Assembly (NCBI GenBank): GCA_050011815.1 | Contig: JBEKIJ010000013.1 | Location: 90,752-154,751 of the forward strand | Direction of reading: 5' to 3' | From: Chersky-840 sp050011815 | GTDB taxonomy: Bacteria > Actinomycetota > Acidimicrobiia > Acidimicrobiales > UBA8190 | DNA: 64,000 nucleotides | Shown: one piece after another, positions 52,315 to 60,927 of the stretch | Numbering within the stretch: position 1 is the stretch's first letter | Layout of the letters: each line of letters starts with the position of its first letter | Position numbers and translations under genes: made by a program | Notes under the pieces: generated by a model | What the model saw: the letters and a program-made list of their open reading frames with translations, nothing else | What the model was told of the DNA's origin: nothing | Databases searched by the model: none

Positions 52315-52420
52315 GGAGGCTGGATTTCGGGAGGCTGGATTTCAGGAGGCGCGATTCAGGAGGCGCGATTCGGGAGGCGGATCCGCTCGGAGGCGGAGCC
52401 GAGGAGGTCGGCAGGAGGTC
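52315..52420. repeat. Short tandem repeat of GGAGGC units
   Basis: Eight head-to-tail units begin with GGAGG. The first two are GGAGGCTGGATTTCG and GGAGGCTGGATTTCA (15 bases), the next two GGAGGCGCGATTCA and GGAGGCGCGATTCG (14 bases), and the rest decay. It fills the gap between the convergent DUF929 and WhiB genes and ends at the WhiB stop. It is likely a slippage-prone repeat. Confidence 0.85.
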
Positions 52421-52682
52421 AGCCGGCCCGACGCTGGAGGACCTGCTTGCGCTCGTTTTCGTTCAGCCCGCCCCAGATGCCGTGGGGCTCACGGATCCGG
52501 ATGGCGTACTCGAGGCAGTCGTGCTGCACGACGCAACTCGCGCAAATCTCCTTGGCGCGGTTCTCCCGCTCGATCTTGTCTTCTTTGCGCTCGGCGTGGG
52601 TGGGCGGAAAGAAGACCGCCGACTGCGGTCCCCTGCATGCCGCCCGAGCCTGCCAAGTCTCCCCCAACGTTCGAGTCTGCAC
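52419..52682 (-). CDS. WhiB-family iron-sulfur regulator
   Basis: 87-residue actinobacteria-specific Fe-S transcription factor. The four cluster cysteines are C16, C47, C50 and C56 (RAACRGPQ, EICASCVVQHDCLEYA), followed by the beta-turn HGIWGGLNENERKQV and a short basic end. WhiB proteins bind the primary sigma factor and respond to oxygen or nitric oxide. GTG 52682 has AGGAGG just upstream. It is divergent from two ArsA-like ATPase genes, the same neighbourhood as whiB4 in mycobacteria as I recall it, although the sequence is shorter than WhiB4. The 200-base gap (52683-52883) holds both promoters; I could not place them. Confidence 0.95.
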   Translation of the reverse strand: MQTRTLGETWQARAACRGPQSAVFFPPTHAERKEDKIERENRAKEICASCVVQHDCLEYAIRIREPHGIWGGLNENERKQVLQRRAG

Positions 52683-52883
52683 TCCCCCTCCTAAATGTGA
52701 CGCTACTCCGCTCCCTGTGAAGCCGACAAGGGGTGTGACCAGGAAGTTCTCATGATTTGAGGCCCAAAAAGGTTATTAGCGGCGACCGGCGCGCGCAGCG
52801 TCAGGGACACCGCGCCCTGGGTAGACGAAACGGGTCGCCTTCCTTCACAGACACGGGGAGGAGACCGATACGCTCGCCCGCGC

Positions 52884-53942
52884 ATGGACGTCGCCGCCTT
52901 CTGCCGCCAGAGCCGGGTCCTGGTGGTCGCGGGCAAGGGCGGGGTGGGTAAAACGACGATCACGGCGTCGCTGGCCCGCATGGCGGCCCACGCCGGACTG
53001 TCCGTCCTCGTGGTGGAGCTCGAGGGCAAGCCCGGGGTCCCGGCCGCCTTCGGGGGCGCTGGCGCCCTCGCCTACGACGAGTCCCAGCTCTCCGACGTGG
53101 AGTCGGTGCCGGGGGGCGGCACGGTGCGGGCCCGGCGCATCACCCCCGACGACGCCCTGCTCGAGTACCTCGCCGACCACGGCATGAAGCGGATCTCGAA
53201 GCGGCTGGTGTCCTCGGGGGCCCTCGACGTGGTGTCCACCGCCATCCCCGGCATCCGGGACATCCTGGTCCTGGGCAAGGTGAAGAGCCTCGAGCGCCAG
53301 GGGGCTGCCGACCTGATCCTGGTGGACGCGCCCGCCACGGGCCACGCCATGACCTTCCTGTCCTCCGCCCAGGGGCTGTTGGACGCGGCCCGTTCGGGCC
53401 CGGTGCGAACCCAGGCGGCCGACGTCGTCGAGCTGCTGTCGGATCCGGACCGGTGTCAGGTCGCCCTCGTGACCCTCCCCGAGGAGATGCCGGTGAACGA
53501 GGTGGTCGAGGCCGCCTACGCCCTCGAGGACCGGATCGGCATCTCCCTCGGGCCCGTCATCGTCAATGCCTGTCTGCCCCCCGAACCCGCCCTCGAGCGC
53601 GATCCGCACGAGGCGGCGTCGGAGGTGGGGATCACCCTGAGCGAGGGCCAGGCCGGTGCGCTGCGGGCCGCCGCCGAATTCCGGGCCCATCGGTTCGTGC
53701 TCCAGGAGGAGCAGCGGGGGCGCTTGGCCACCGAGCTGCCCCTGCCCCAGCTCCAGGCCCCGTTCCTCTTCAGTGCGGGGATCGGCCCCGACGAGCTCGA
53801 CCTCCTGGCCCAGGAGCTGGCGGTGGCGGTCCGCCGGCTGCCCGACGACGAGGCCCGCGCCGCCCTCCCCCGAAACGGGCCCGCCCCGATGGCCGAGCAC
53901 GCCGCGCCTCCCGAGCCCACCGATGAGAGGGGCACGTCGTGA
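52884..53942 (+). CDS. ArsA/GET3-like ATPase, first of pair
   Basis: 352-residue deviant Walker A ATPase. VVAGKGGVGKTTITASLARMAAHAG is the P-loop, then LVVELEGKPGVPAAFGG and LILVDAPATGHAMTFLSSAQGL, the switch region. The GET3/ArsA family handles tail-anchored membrane proteins in eukaryotes and arsenite in bacteria; no arsenite-ligand cysteines or arsB are seen, so arsenic resistance is unlikely. Divergence from WhiB and overlap with the second ATPase (GTGA) match the mycobacterial Rv3679-Rv3680 pair. Confidence 0.9.
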   Translation: MDVAAFCRQSRVLVVAGKGGVGKTTITASLARMAAHAGLSVLVVELEGKPGVPAAFGGAGALAYDESQLSDVESVPGGGTVRARRITPDDALLEYLADHGMKRISKRLVSSGALDVVSTAIPGIRDILVLGKVKSLERQGAADLILVDAPATGHAMTFLSSAQGLLDAARSGPVRTQAADVVELLSDPDRCQVALVTLPEEMPVNEVVEAAYALEDRIGISLGPVIVNACLPPEPALERDPHEAASEVGITLSEGQAGALRAAAEFRAHRFVLQEEQRGRLATELPLPQLQAPFLFSAGIGPDELDLLAQELAVAVRRLPDDEARAALPRNGPAPMAEHAAPPEPTDERGTS

Positions 53943-55054
53943 GCGCCACCCCCGGGCCCGGCGCGGGGGCGGCGATCGTCGGGCTGTCTGAGCTCGTGGC
54001 CGAGCGGGCCATCGTGGTGTGCTGCGGTTCGGGTGGGGTCGGCAAGACCACGGTGTCGGCCGCCTTCGCGCTCGAGGCCGCCCGCCGGGGCCGACGGGCG
54101 TGCGTGGTCACCATCGACCCCGCCAAACGGCTGGCGGACGCCTTGGGCGTCGAGACCTTGGCCAACACGCCGCACCGGATCGAGGGCGACTGGCCGGGGG
54201 AGCTGTGGGCGCTCATGCTCGATCCCAAGGGCACCTTCGACGAGCTGATCGCCCGGTACGCGTCGTCACCCGAGCAGGCCCAGGGCATCCTGGCCAACCG
54301 GATCTACCGCAACCTCACCGGAGCGCTGTCGGGGACCCAGGAGTACATGGCCATCGAGAAGCTCTACGAGCTCTCCGAGGAGGGGCGGTTCGACCTGGTG
54401 GTGGTGGACACGCCGCCGTCGCGCAACGCCCTGGACTTCCTCGACGCCCCCCGCCGCCTCACCCGGTTCCTCGGCCACCGTCTCTTCCAGCTGCTGCTGA
54501 TGCCGACCCGCGCCTATCTCCGGGCCGTCTCGGTCGCCACCCAGGCCCTCCTGCGCACGATCTCGAAGGTGGCCGGGGCCGAGATCGTCCACGACGCCGT
54601 GGCCTTCTTCCAGGCCTTCGAGGGCATGGAGGAAGGGTTCCGGACCCGCGCCGAGCACATGCGCCGGTTGCTGGCCCGCCGCACCACGGCCTTCGTGCTC
54701 GTGACCTCGCCCCGGTCCGACACCGTGGAGGAGGCGGGGTGGTTCGCCGACAAGCTCAACGAGTCCGGCCTGGCGGTGGAGGGGCTGGTCGTCAACCGGG
54801 TCCATCCGCCCTTCTCGGCGCCGGAGCCGCTGCCCGTGGCTCCCGCCGGGAGCGACCTCGAAGCGCTCATCGCCAACCTCCGGGGATATCAAGCCGTGAA
54901 CCACCGCGAGGAGGACGCATTCGCGGCGCTCGTCACCCAGGTGGCGCCCTCGCCGGTGTCGTTGGTCCCGCTGCTCGACGTCGACGTGCACGACGTGGAG
55001 GGCCTCGGGCTCGTCGCCGACCACGTCTTTTCGGACCGACTCGACAGCCGTTAG
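53939..55054 (+). CDS. ArsA/GET3-like ATPase, second of pair
   Basis: 371-residue partner ATPase. P-loop VVCCGSGGVGKTTVSAAFALEAAR, then VVTIDPAKRLADALGVE (switch I region of ArsA) and LVVVDTPPSRNALDFLDAP (switch II). A long helical insertion, RAYLRAVSVATQALLRTISKV, could line a hydrophobic client groove as in GET3. GTG 53939 overlaps the first ATPase stop by four bases. The two probably form a heterodimer. The client is unknown. Confidence 0.9.
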   Translation: MSATPGPGAGAAIVGLSELVAERAIVVCCGSGGVGKTTVSAAFALEAARRGRRACVVTIDPAKRLADALGVETLANTPHRIEGDWPGELWALMLDPKGTFDELIARYASSPEQAQGILANRIYRNLTGALSGTQEYMAIEKLYELSEEGRFDLVVVDTPPSRNALDFLDAPRRLTRFLGHRLFQLLLMPTRAYLRAVSVATQALLRTISKVAGAEIVHDAVAFFQAFEGMEEGFRTRAEHMRRLLARRTTAFVLVTSPRSDTVEEAGWFADKLNESGLAVEGLVVNRVHPPFSAPEPLPVAPAGSDLEALIANLRGYQAVNHREEDAFAALVTQVAPSPVSLVPLLDVDVHDVEGLGLVADHVFSDRLDSR

Positions 55055-55064
55055 CCTGAGCCCC

Positions 55065-55514
55065 GTGCGCACGATCGTGGTGGCCAGCGACGCCCCGTCG
55101 GTCCGGGCCGACGTCATCGCCGTGGTGGGCGACCCCGACACCGACGTCATCGAGGTCGAGTCCGGGCACGGCGTGGCTCCCGCCGTCGACGAGCACGAGC
55201 CCGACCTGGTGATCGTCGACCTGCAGATGGGCAGCATGGGAGGCATGGCGGTGTGTCTCGAGCTCCGCCTCGAGGAGTCCTACGGCAATCTCCCCCACGT
55301 GCCGGTCTTGATGCTGCTCGATCGTCGCCCCGATGTCTTTCTCGCCAAGCGCTCGGGGGCCGAGGGGTGGATCGTGAAGCCCCTGGACCCCATCCGGCTG
55401 CGCAAGGCCACCACCGCGCTCATCGAGGGCGCGACCTTCCACGACGAGTCGTTTCAGCCGGTGCCGGTCCTGGCCGTGGTCAGCGGTGAGCACACCCCCG
55501 GTGCCGGCGGCTGA
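55065..55514 (+). CDS. Single-domain receiver protein
   Basis: 149 residues forming a response-regulator receiver domain with no output domain. The likely phospho-acceptor is D52 (DLVIVDLQMGSMGGMAVCLEL) and the conserved lysine is in GWIVKPLDPIRLR. The usual N-terminal acid pair is weak (VASDAPS has one aspartate). It begins 10 bases after the second ATPase and may be co-transcribed. No kinase is nearby. Confidence 0.82.
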   Translation: MRTIVVASDAPSVRADVIAVVGDPDTDVIEVESGHGVAPAVDEHEPDLVIVDLQMGSMGGMAVCLELRLEESYGNLPHVPVLMLLDRRPDVFLAKRSGAEGWIVKPLDPIRLRKATTALIEGATFHDESFQPVPVLAVVSGEHTPGAGG

Positions 55515-56412
55515 CCGCTCGTTGCGCGACGTGTTCCGCCGACGCGAAGACTCACCCGACGACCGCCCTCCAGGATTTCGCCCCGGGCGCGGCCGGCGCC
55601 GGGAGGAGGCGGGCGAGGATCAGGAACGACTGATCCTCGCCGCGCTGCACGACCTGCGCGACACCACCGTCCGCGAGGTGATGACGCCGCGCGTCGACGT
55701 GGTGGGTCTCCCCATCCCCGTCCATGCCGCCGATGTGGCCCGAGCCGTTCGCCAGACCGGGCACAGCAGCTTCCCCGTCTATGACGACGACCTCGATCAT
55801 CTCATCGGGATCCTCTTCGTCAACGACCTCTTCCGTTCCGGTTGGGAGCTCGACGGACGCAACGGCACCGGCAACGGTGGGGACGCCGCCAACGGTGGGG
55901 GCGAACCCGACAAGCCCACCCCGCTCGACATCTCGCGGCGGTTGCGCCAGCCCTATCCGGTGCCCGAGAGCCGCTTCGTCCTCGACGTCCTGGCCGACAT
56001 GCGCCGCGATCGGAGAGCGTTCGCCGTCGTCGTGGACGAGTACGGCGGGGTGTCGGGTGTGGTCACCGTGAAAGACGTCCTCGCTGCGCTCGTCGGGGAC
56101 CTCCGCGACGAGTTCGACCCCGGCGGCGAGCCCGAGATCATCCGCGTCGACCGCACCCGGTGGCTCGTCGACGGAGGGGCGAGCATCGACGACGTGCGCG
56201 ATCAGCTCGGCATCGACATCCCCGAGGGCGAGTACGTGACCCTGGGCGGATTCCTCTTCGACGCCTTCGGCCACATCCCCGAGGAAGGTGAGCGGTTGAC
56301 CCACGCCGGCTGGGAGCTGCGGGTGGCCGAGATGGACAAGCGGCGAGTCGCCAAGGTCGTGGTGCAGTCGGCTGAGGGCACCGGCGCGGAAGAGCCGTCG
56401 AGCGAGAGCTGA
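55486..56412 (+). CDS. CBS-domain protein, CorC/HlyC-like without membrane domain
   Basis: 308 residues. Two CBS motifs are split by a glycine/asparagine linker: TTVREVMTPRVDVVGLPI with SFPVYDDDLDHLIGILFVNDLF, then RRDRRAFAVVVDEYGGVSGVVTVKDVL. The C-terminal CorC_HlyC domain follows (RTRWLVDGGASIDDVRDQLG, YVTLGGFLFDAFGHIPEEGE). The DUF21 membrane part is missing, as in E. coli CorC. Such proteins are linked to magnesium or cobalt efflux. The start may be 55486, overlapping the receiver gene by 29 bases, or GTG 55501. Confidence 0.88.
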   Translation: MSTPPVPAADRSLRDVFRRREDSPDDRPPGFRPGRGRRREEAGEDQERLILAALHDLRDTTVREVMTPRVDVVGLPIPVHAADVARAVRQTGHSSFPVYDDDLDHLIGILFVNDLFRSGWELDGRNGTGNGGDAANGGGEPDKPTPLDISRRLRQPYPVPESRFVLDVLADMRRDRRAFAVVVDEYGGVSGVVTVKDVLAALVGDLRDEFDPGGEPEIIRVDRTRWLVDGGASIDDVRDQLGIDIPEGEYVTLGGFLFDAFGHIPEEGERLTHAGWELRVAEMDKRRVAKVVVQSAEGTGAEEPSSES

Positions 56413-56516
56413 GCGCCGGCCGACCTCCGGAGGGCGGGGGTGGGTTTTCGCACTACCATCGACCCGGTTGCCGGTCGGTGGACAACGATCCGGCGCAGGC
56501 CGGGATGCCGGCACCA

Positions 56517-56591
56517 CGGGCTGTAGCGCAGCTTGGTTAGCGCGCCACGTTCGGGACGTGGAGGTCCCGGGTTCAAATCCCGGCAGCCCGA
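56517..56591 (+). tRNA. tRNA-Pro (anticodon CGG)
   Basis: A complete cloverleaf: acceptor CGGGCTG pairs with CAGCCCG; D-stem GCGC/GCGC; anticodon stem CCACG/CGTGG with loop TTCGGGA giving CGG; T-stem CCGGG/CCCGG with loop TTCAAAT; discriminator A. CCA is not encoded. It reads codon CCG. Confidence 0.96.
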
Positions 56592-56636
56592 CTCCTAACC
56601 GCAGGCCGACTCCGGCGGCCGCGCCGCAGCGGTCGA

Positions 56637-57155
56637 CTACTGGATCTTGACCGACCCGACGTACCAGCCCCCCGGCGCTTGTGACTCGTAGAGCTGATAG
56701 ATCGGGGCGTTGGTGGGACCGCCGCCCGGCGCCCCGTAGGTGCAGATGATGGGGGGGAAGGCGTCGGTGCATCCCCGGTTGACGGCCAGGCCGCTCGGAT
56801 AGGCGGAGGCAAAGAGCGTGGAGACGGCGTCGGGGGTCGCCACCCGCAGCGCCGAAGCCCGGTTCCCGTCGGCCCAGTAGCCGACCAGCGCGTTGGCGGC
56901 GTCTTCGGCGGTGGGCTGCGGGGCGGGCGGGACGACAGGAGCGGCCGTCGTCGGCACCGACAGGGGCACGAAGCCCCCCGGCGCCGTCGTGGTGGGGGCG
57001 ACGGTCGTGGTGACCGGGACGACCGTCGTGGTCGTCACCGAGGGAGTTGTCGTGGTGGGCGCCGCGCTCGGGGTTGAGCTACAGGCCGTGGCCGTCACGC
57101 CCAGGACGACCATGACGGCGGCCATGCTGATCGATCGATTGAGAGCCGGCCCCAC
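56637..57155 (-). CDS. Putative lipoprotein with Thr/Pro-rich linker
   Basis: 172 residues. A signal peptide with lipobox (VMVVLGVTATACSST) is followed by a long threonine/valine/proline linker and a domain of about 90 residues (TAEDAANALVGYWADGNRAS, GCTDAFPPIICTYGAPGG, QAPGGWYVGSVKI) with two cysteines likely to form a disulfide. GTG 57155 gives a normal signal length. No family is recognised. It is probably surface-exposed. Confidence 0.72.
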   Translation of the reverse strand: MGPALNRSISMAAVMVVLGVTATACSSTPSAAPTTTTPSVTTTTVVPVTTTVAPTTTAPGGFVPLSVPTTAAPVVPPAPQPTAEDAANALVGYWADGNRASALRVATPDAVSTLFASAYPSGLAVNRGCTDAFPPIICTYGAPGGGPTNAPIYQLYESQAPGGWYVGSVKIQ

Positions 57156-57212
57156 AGCCCCATTGTGACAAATCCACCGAGTTACTTGGGGCGCGGTACC
57201 CCATGGCATCGC

Positions 57213-57944
57213 TCAGAGCGACTTGACGAGGTACTCGCTCATGGTGACGTTGCGGATGCGGGCGAGGTCGAGGCAGGCGTTCACGCTCTCGAGCATGGCG
57301 GTGATGTTCTCCGACAGCACAGCCGGATCCCCCTGGGCGTTGAAGAACAGCATGGGGTCGGCGACGTGTCGCGCCGAGGGCCACGCCTCCTCGACGATCC
57401 CGTTGATCTCCGGAGCATCCGCAGTGAGGGCCCGCACCACTTCGTTCCGCACATACCGGCAGCGGGGCTGGAGCTCGCCCGACAGCGGCGACTGGGTGCC
57501 GTGCCAGCGCTCGATCCACGTGGCGTAGTCGAGACCCTCGGGCCGATGGATGAGCGACACGGTGAGGACGCCCGGCGATCGCTGGCCGTCGGCCCACCGG
57601 CGCGGGCCCGAGTGCGGCGTCGTCCCGTAGTCCTCGTAGAGCGACTCCACCACGAGGTAGCCGGCGGTCACGAGGCCGAGGTCGACGATGACGTGCTCGA
57701 GTGACGAGCGACGGTCGTAGCTGTCGAGCCAGACCGCGACCTCGGCCACGTGGGGGTCCTCGCCCTGCGGTGTGGGCACCGGTGAAGGGGCCTCGGCCGC
57801 CGAGGTGTCGTGCACGTTCACCGTGACCGCGTGGGCCCCGAGATCGACGAGGGCGGGGGCGGTCTCCCCCAGGAGCCGGTGGCGGAGTCGGTCGCCGCTC
57901 TCGGTCGACCCGTCGCCCCACAAGAGATAGACGAGCTTCTCCAC
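57213..57944 (-). CDS. EthD-domain-like protein
   Basis: 243-residue protein of dimeric alpha/beta-barrel type. It appears to hold two related halves: KLVYLLWGDGSTESGDRLRH and, later, VSLIHRPEGLDYATWIERWHGTQSPL, the typical EthD segment with a conserved histidine/tryptophan. No catalytic residues can be assigned. GTG 57944 is 21 bases from the next gene upstream on this strand, so the two may be co-transcribed. Confidence 0.72.
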   Translation of the reverse strand: MEKLVYLLWGDGSTESGDRLRHRLLGETAPALVDLGAHAVTVNVHDTSAAEAPSPVPTPQGEDPHVAEVAVWLDSYDRRSSLEHVIVDLGLVTAGYLVVESLYEDYGTTPHSGPRRWADGQRSPGVLTVSLIHRPEGLDYATWIERWHGTQSPLSGELQPRCRYVRNEVVRALTADAPEINGIVEEAWPSARHVADPMLFFNAQGDPAVLSENITAMLESVNACLDLARIRNVTMSEYLVKSL

Positions 57945-57965
57945 CCGCCGCAGCCTATGGGTGGG

Positions 57966-58337
57966 TCAGCGGTCGGTCTGGTCCCACTCCTCGGACATGA
58001 TCTGGACCTCCATGAGCGAGGCGATCTCCTCGGCGAGCTCCGCGCAGCGGCAGGGCTCCTCGGCCAGGTCGGCCTCGAGGACCAGCGACACCAAGCGGTC
58101 GACCACCCGCTGCTGGCCGTGCTCGATGAGACGGGCCGTGAAGGGGGAGAGGCGGAGCACCGCCGGCCGGTCCGCCTCGGCGTGGCGGACGAAGGCCTCG
58201 AGGAGGGCCGAGGCGACATCGCTCAACAGGACGTGGTCGCCCTTGTTGGAGATCGGGCCGAGCTCATGCGCCATGTCGAGGAGGCGGCGGTGATCGGGGG
58301 GATCACCGTCCCAGGCGGGCGCCGGTTGGAAGGTCAT
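57966..58337 (-). CDS. Hypothetical helical protein
   Basis: 123 residues, acidic and mostly helical: HRRLLDMAHELGPISNKGDH, LLEAFVRHAEADRPAVLRLS and AELAEEIASLMEVQIMSEEW. No family is recognised. ATG 58337 is preferred because upstream residues are low-complexity and overlap the probable promoter region of the NlpC/P60 gene. Confidence 0.55.
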   Translation of the reverse strand: MTFQPAPAWDGDPPDHRRLLDMAHELGPISNKGDHVLLSDVASALLEAFVRHAEADRPAVLRLSPFTARLIEHGQQRVVDRLVSLVLEADLAEEPCRCAELAEEIASLMEVQIMSEEWDQTDR

Positions 58338-58517
58338 GGGTGGCCTCTTCCCTGGATGTCGACCGGAAGTACCGCCAGCATCCTCCCGGGGACGGCGAAC
58401 TGCAAGGGGAAATGCCCCAACATGGGCCCGGGGGCGGGCCCGGAACGGCCCCGAAGACAGGGAGGGGTTTCGCCCCATCGCAGGGACCGGCCGGCGGCCG
58501 TCCCGGCGCTGTCACAT

Positions 58518-58532
58518 TTGTCACTCTGACAA
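58518..58532. promoter_or_regulatory. Inverted repeat upstream of the NlpC/P60 gene
   Basis: TTGTCACTCTGACAA has perfect 6-base arms around CTC, about 90 bases before the NlpC/P60 start, in a 285-base non-coding gap. It is possibly an operator. No cyclic-di-AMP riboswitch could be recognised in the gap. Confidence 0.35.
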
Positions 58533-58622
58533 CATTTCCCTGCCAGGGCCCGTAGCGCGTGCGGGGGACAACGAGCTGGGTTTGCCTGGGTCGAAGCGGC
58601 GTTGCTATGCAGTACGCCCATC

Positions 58623-59792
58623 GTGACTGACGTCGAGCTTCCCTCGACGGTTCCGTCAAGCCAGCAGACAGGGTGGCCCCGCCGCGCCGCTCTGGTGGCC
58701 GGAGCTGTCGTCACAGTCCTTTCCGGCGTCCTGGGCGTCTCGTCGCGCTCCGCCGTCGCCGACCCTCTGGCCAGCGCGCAGGCCGAGGCGGCGCTGATCA
58801 CCTCGCAGCTCGCCGCGGACCAGCAGAGCCTCGACACCACCTCCCAGCAGTACGACGCGGCCGAGCAACAGGTTCAGCAAGTCGGCCAGCAGATCTCCCA
58901 GCTCCAGTCGACCGTCGACTCGGACCGGGTCCACGTGGCCGCCGACACGGCCAACCTGCGCCAGGAATCCGTCGCCGCCTACATGTCGGGGTCCAGTGAC
59001 AGCGACCTGCAGACGCTGTTCAGCTCGGGGAGCGAGCAGGCCACGGTCACCGGCGAGTACCAGTCGGTGGCGAGCGGCAACATCTCCAACGCCATCGACG
59101 CCCTGGGCGTGGCCCAGGCCCAGCTGGCCGGCGAGCAGAGCCAGCTCCAGACCGCCCAGAACCAGGACCAGGCCGAGCTGGCCCAGGCGGCGTCCGCCCA
59201 GCAAGCCGCCCAGGCGACCGTCGCCAACCAACAGGCCACCCTGGCCCGCGTGCAGGGCCAGATCGGGACCCTGGTGGCCCAGCGTCAGGCTGCCCAGCTG
59301 GCCGCCTCGCATGCCGCCTTCCTGGCCCGCCAGGCGGCCGCCGCCGCGGCCGCAGCGGCTCCCGTCCCCGCCAACCACGGACCCCGGGGCGACAAGCCCG
59401 CCCGGCCCCCGCGGCCCGTCCTGCCCAACCTCCCCGCCGCGGGGGGTGCCGCCACCGCCCTCGCCGCCGCCGAGAGCCAGATCGGGGTCCCCTATGTGTG
59501 GGGTGGCGAGAGCCCCGGTCACGGTTTCGACTGCTCGGGCCTCATCCAATGGTCCTGGCGCCAGGCCGGGGTGGACCTGCCCCGCACCGCGGCGGCGCAG
59601 TACGACGCCATCGCCCATGTGTCGCTGTCGGACCTCCAGCCCGGCGACCTTCTCTTCTGGGGGGGCGGTGGCATCAGCCACGTCGGCATGTACGTCGGCG
59701 GCGGCGACATCATCAACGCTCCCGAAACCGGTGAGTTGGTTCGCATCCAGGCCATTTGGAACGACGGGCTCGTGGGGGCCGGACGCCCCTGA
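58623..59792 (+). CDS. Secreted NlpC/P60 peptidoglycan endopeptidase
   Basis: 389-residue exported cell-wall hydrolase. A signal segment (RRAALVAGAVVTVLSGVLGV) precedes a glutamine/alanine-rich coiled coil (about 50-245), a proline-rich linker, and the catalytic NlpC/P60 domain: GVPYVWGGESPGHGFDCSGL with nucleophile C304, and GGGGISHVGMYVG with H353. This architecture is like the RipA/RpfB-associated hydrolases that separate daughter cells. GTG 58623 was chosen as the first start before the signal peptide; TTG 58602 is an alternative. Confidence 0.92.
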   Translation: MTDVELPSTVPSSQQTGWPRRAALVAGAVVTVLSGVLGVSSRSAVADPLASAQAEAALITSQLAADQQSLDTTSQQYDAAEQQVQQVGQQISQLQSTVDSDRVHVAADTANLRQESVAAYMSGSSDSDLQTLFSSGSEQATVTGEYQSVASGNISNAIDALGVAQAQLAGEQSQLQTAQNQDQAELAQAASAQQAAQATVANQQATLARVQGQIGTLVAQRQAAQLAASHAAFLARQAAAAAAAAAPVPANHGPRGDKPARPPRPVLPNLPAAGGAATALAAAESQIGVPYVWGGESPGHGFDCSGLIQWSWRQAGVDLPRTAAAQYDAIAHVSLSDLQPGDLLFWGGGGISHVGMYVGGGDIINAPETGELVRIQAIWNDGLVGAGRP

Positions 59793-59874
59793 TCGATCAC
59801 GCGGTTCGGCCTCTCGGCACCACGACGGGGCCATCGGACACCCATCGACGAACCTCGTAGGCTCGGCACTCAGA

Positions 59875-59887
59875 TGGCGAGTCGCCA
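59875..59887. promoter_or_regulatory. Short palindrome before the aldo/keto reductase gene
   Basis: TGGCGAGTCGCCA is symmetric around one base, 38 bases before the ATG. The rest of the 133-base gap shows nothing clear. Confidence 0.3.
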
Positions 59888-59925
59888 CGCGACCTCGCCG
59901 GGAGTCCTCCTGAAAGGAACCGATC

Positions 59926-60900
59926 ATGGAGATGGAGTACCGCCGGCTGGGCCACTCGGGCCTCAAGGTGAGCGTCTTGTCCTTCGGGTCATGGGTCACC
60001 TTCGGGCCCCAGCTCGATGACGGGCTGGCTGCAGACTGCCTGGGGGCGGCCCGGGAGGCGGGGGTCAACTTCTTCGACAACGCCGAGTCGTATTCCGGGG
60101 GCGAGTCCGAGCGGATCATGGGCAAGGCCCTCGCCCGCCTGGGGTGGCCGCGCCACAGCTACGTCGTGTCGACCAAGCTCTTCTGGGGCATCCACGACGA
60201 GGTCAACATGCGCAACACCCTCAACCGCAAGTACCTGTCGCAGGCGATCGACGGGTCGTTGGAGCGCTTCGACCTCGACTTCGTGGACCTCGTGTTCTGC
60301 CATCGCGCCGACCCCGAGACCCCCATCGAGGAGACGGTGTGGGCCATGTCGGACATGGTCAGCTCGGGCAAGGCCCTGTACTGGGGGACCTCGGAATGGG
60401 CCGCCGACGAGATCCGGGCCGCCTGGGAGATCGCCGAGCGCCACAACCTGCACAAGCCCGTCATGGAACAGCCCCAGTACAACATCCTGGAGCGCACCAA
60501 GGTGGAGACCGAGTACGCCCGTCTCTACGACGAGATCGGTCTCGGCCTCACCATCTGGAGCCCGCTGGCCTCGGGACTGCTCACCGGCAAGTACATCGAG
60601 GGCATCCCCGACGGGAGCCGGGCCGCGCTCCCCGGCTACGAGTGGCTCCAGGGCATGCTGACCGACGAACGACGCAACAAGAAGGTGAAGGCGTTCAAGG
60701 AGGTCGCCGACGGGTTGGGCTGCACGCTCGCCCAGATGGCCCTGGCGTGGTGTGCCAAGAACCCCCGGGTGTCGACCGTGATCACCGGGGCCAGTCGGGT
60801 CGAGCAGGTGCACGAGAACATGAAGGCGCTCGACGTCATCCCTCTCCTCGACGAGGACGTCTTGAAGAAGATCGACGAGATCACCTACTTCTTGCGGTAG
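59926..60900 (+). CDS. Aldo/keto reductase, Kv-beta-like
   Basis: 324-residue NADPH-dependent TIM-barrel reductase. The catalytic tetrad is D51, Y56, K84 and H126 (NFFDNAESYSGGESE, VVSTKLFWG, VDLVFCHRADPE). RRLGHSGLKVSVLSFGSW and EQPQYNILER then WSPLASGLLTGKY place it with the voltage-gated potassium channel beta-subunit/YghZ group. The start follows AAGGAA. The substrate is unknown; a role with potassium channels is not implied in bacteria. Confidence 0.93.
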   Translation: MEMEYRRLGHSGLKVSVLSFGSWVTFGPQLDDGLAADCLGAAREAGVNFFDNAESYSGGESERIMGKALARLGWPRHSYVVSTKLFWGIHDEVNMRNTLNRKYLSQAIDGSLERFDLDFVDLVFCHRADPETPIEETVWAMSDMVSSGKALYWGTSEWAADEIRAAWEIAERHNLHKPVMEQPQYNILERTKVETEYARLYDEIGLGLTIWSPLASGLLTGKYIEGIPDGSRAALPGYEWLQGMLTDERRNKKVKAFKEVADGLGCTLAQMALAWCAKNPRVSTVITGASRVEQVHENMKALDVIPLLDEDVLKKIDEITYFLR

Positions 60901-60927
60901 TTCGGTGCGTGAGCGAACTTTGGCCGC

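Noticed and set aside
52315..52420. CRISPR array
   Set aside because: Units are 11-16 bases, head to tail without spacers, and no cas gene is nearby.
58338..58622. Cyclic-di-AMP (ydaO-type) riboswitch before the NlpC/P60 gene
   Set aside because: The context is suggestive, but I could not match the conserved core in the gap; only an isolated inverted repeat is clear.
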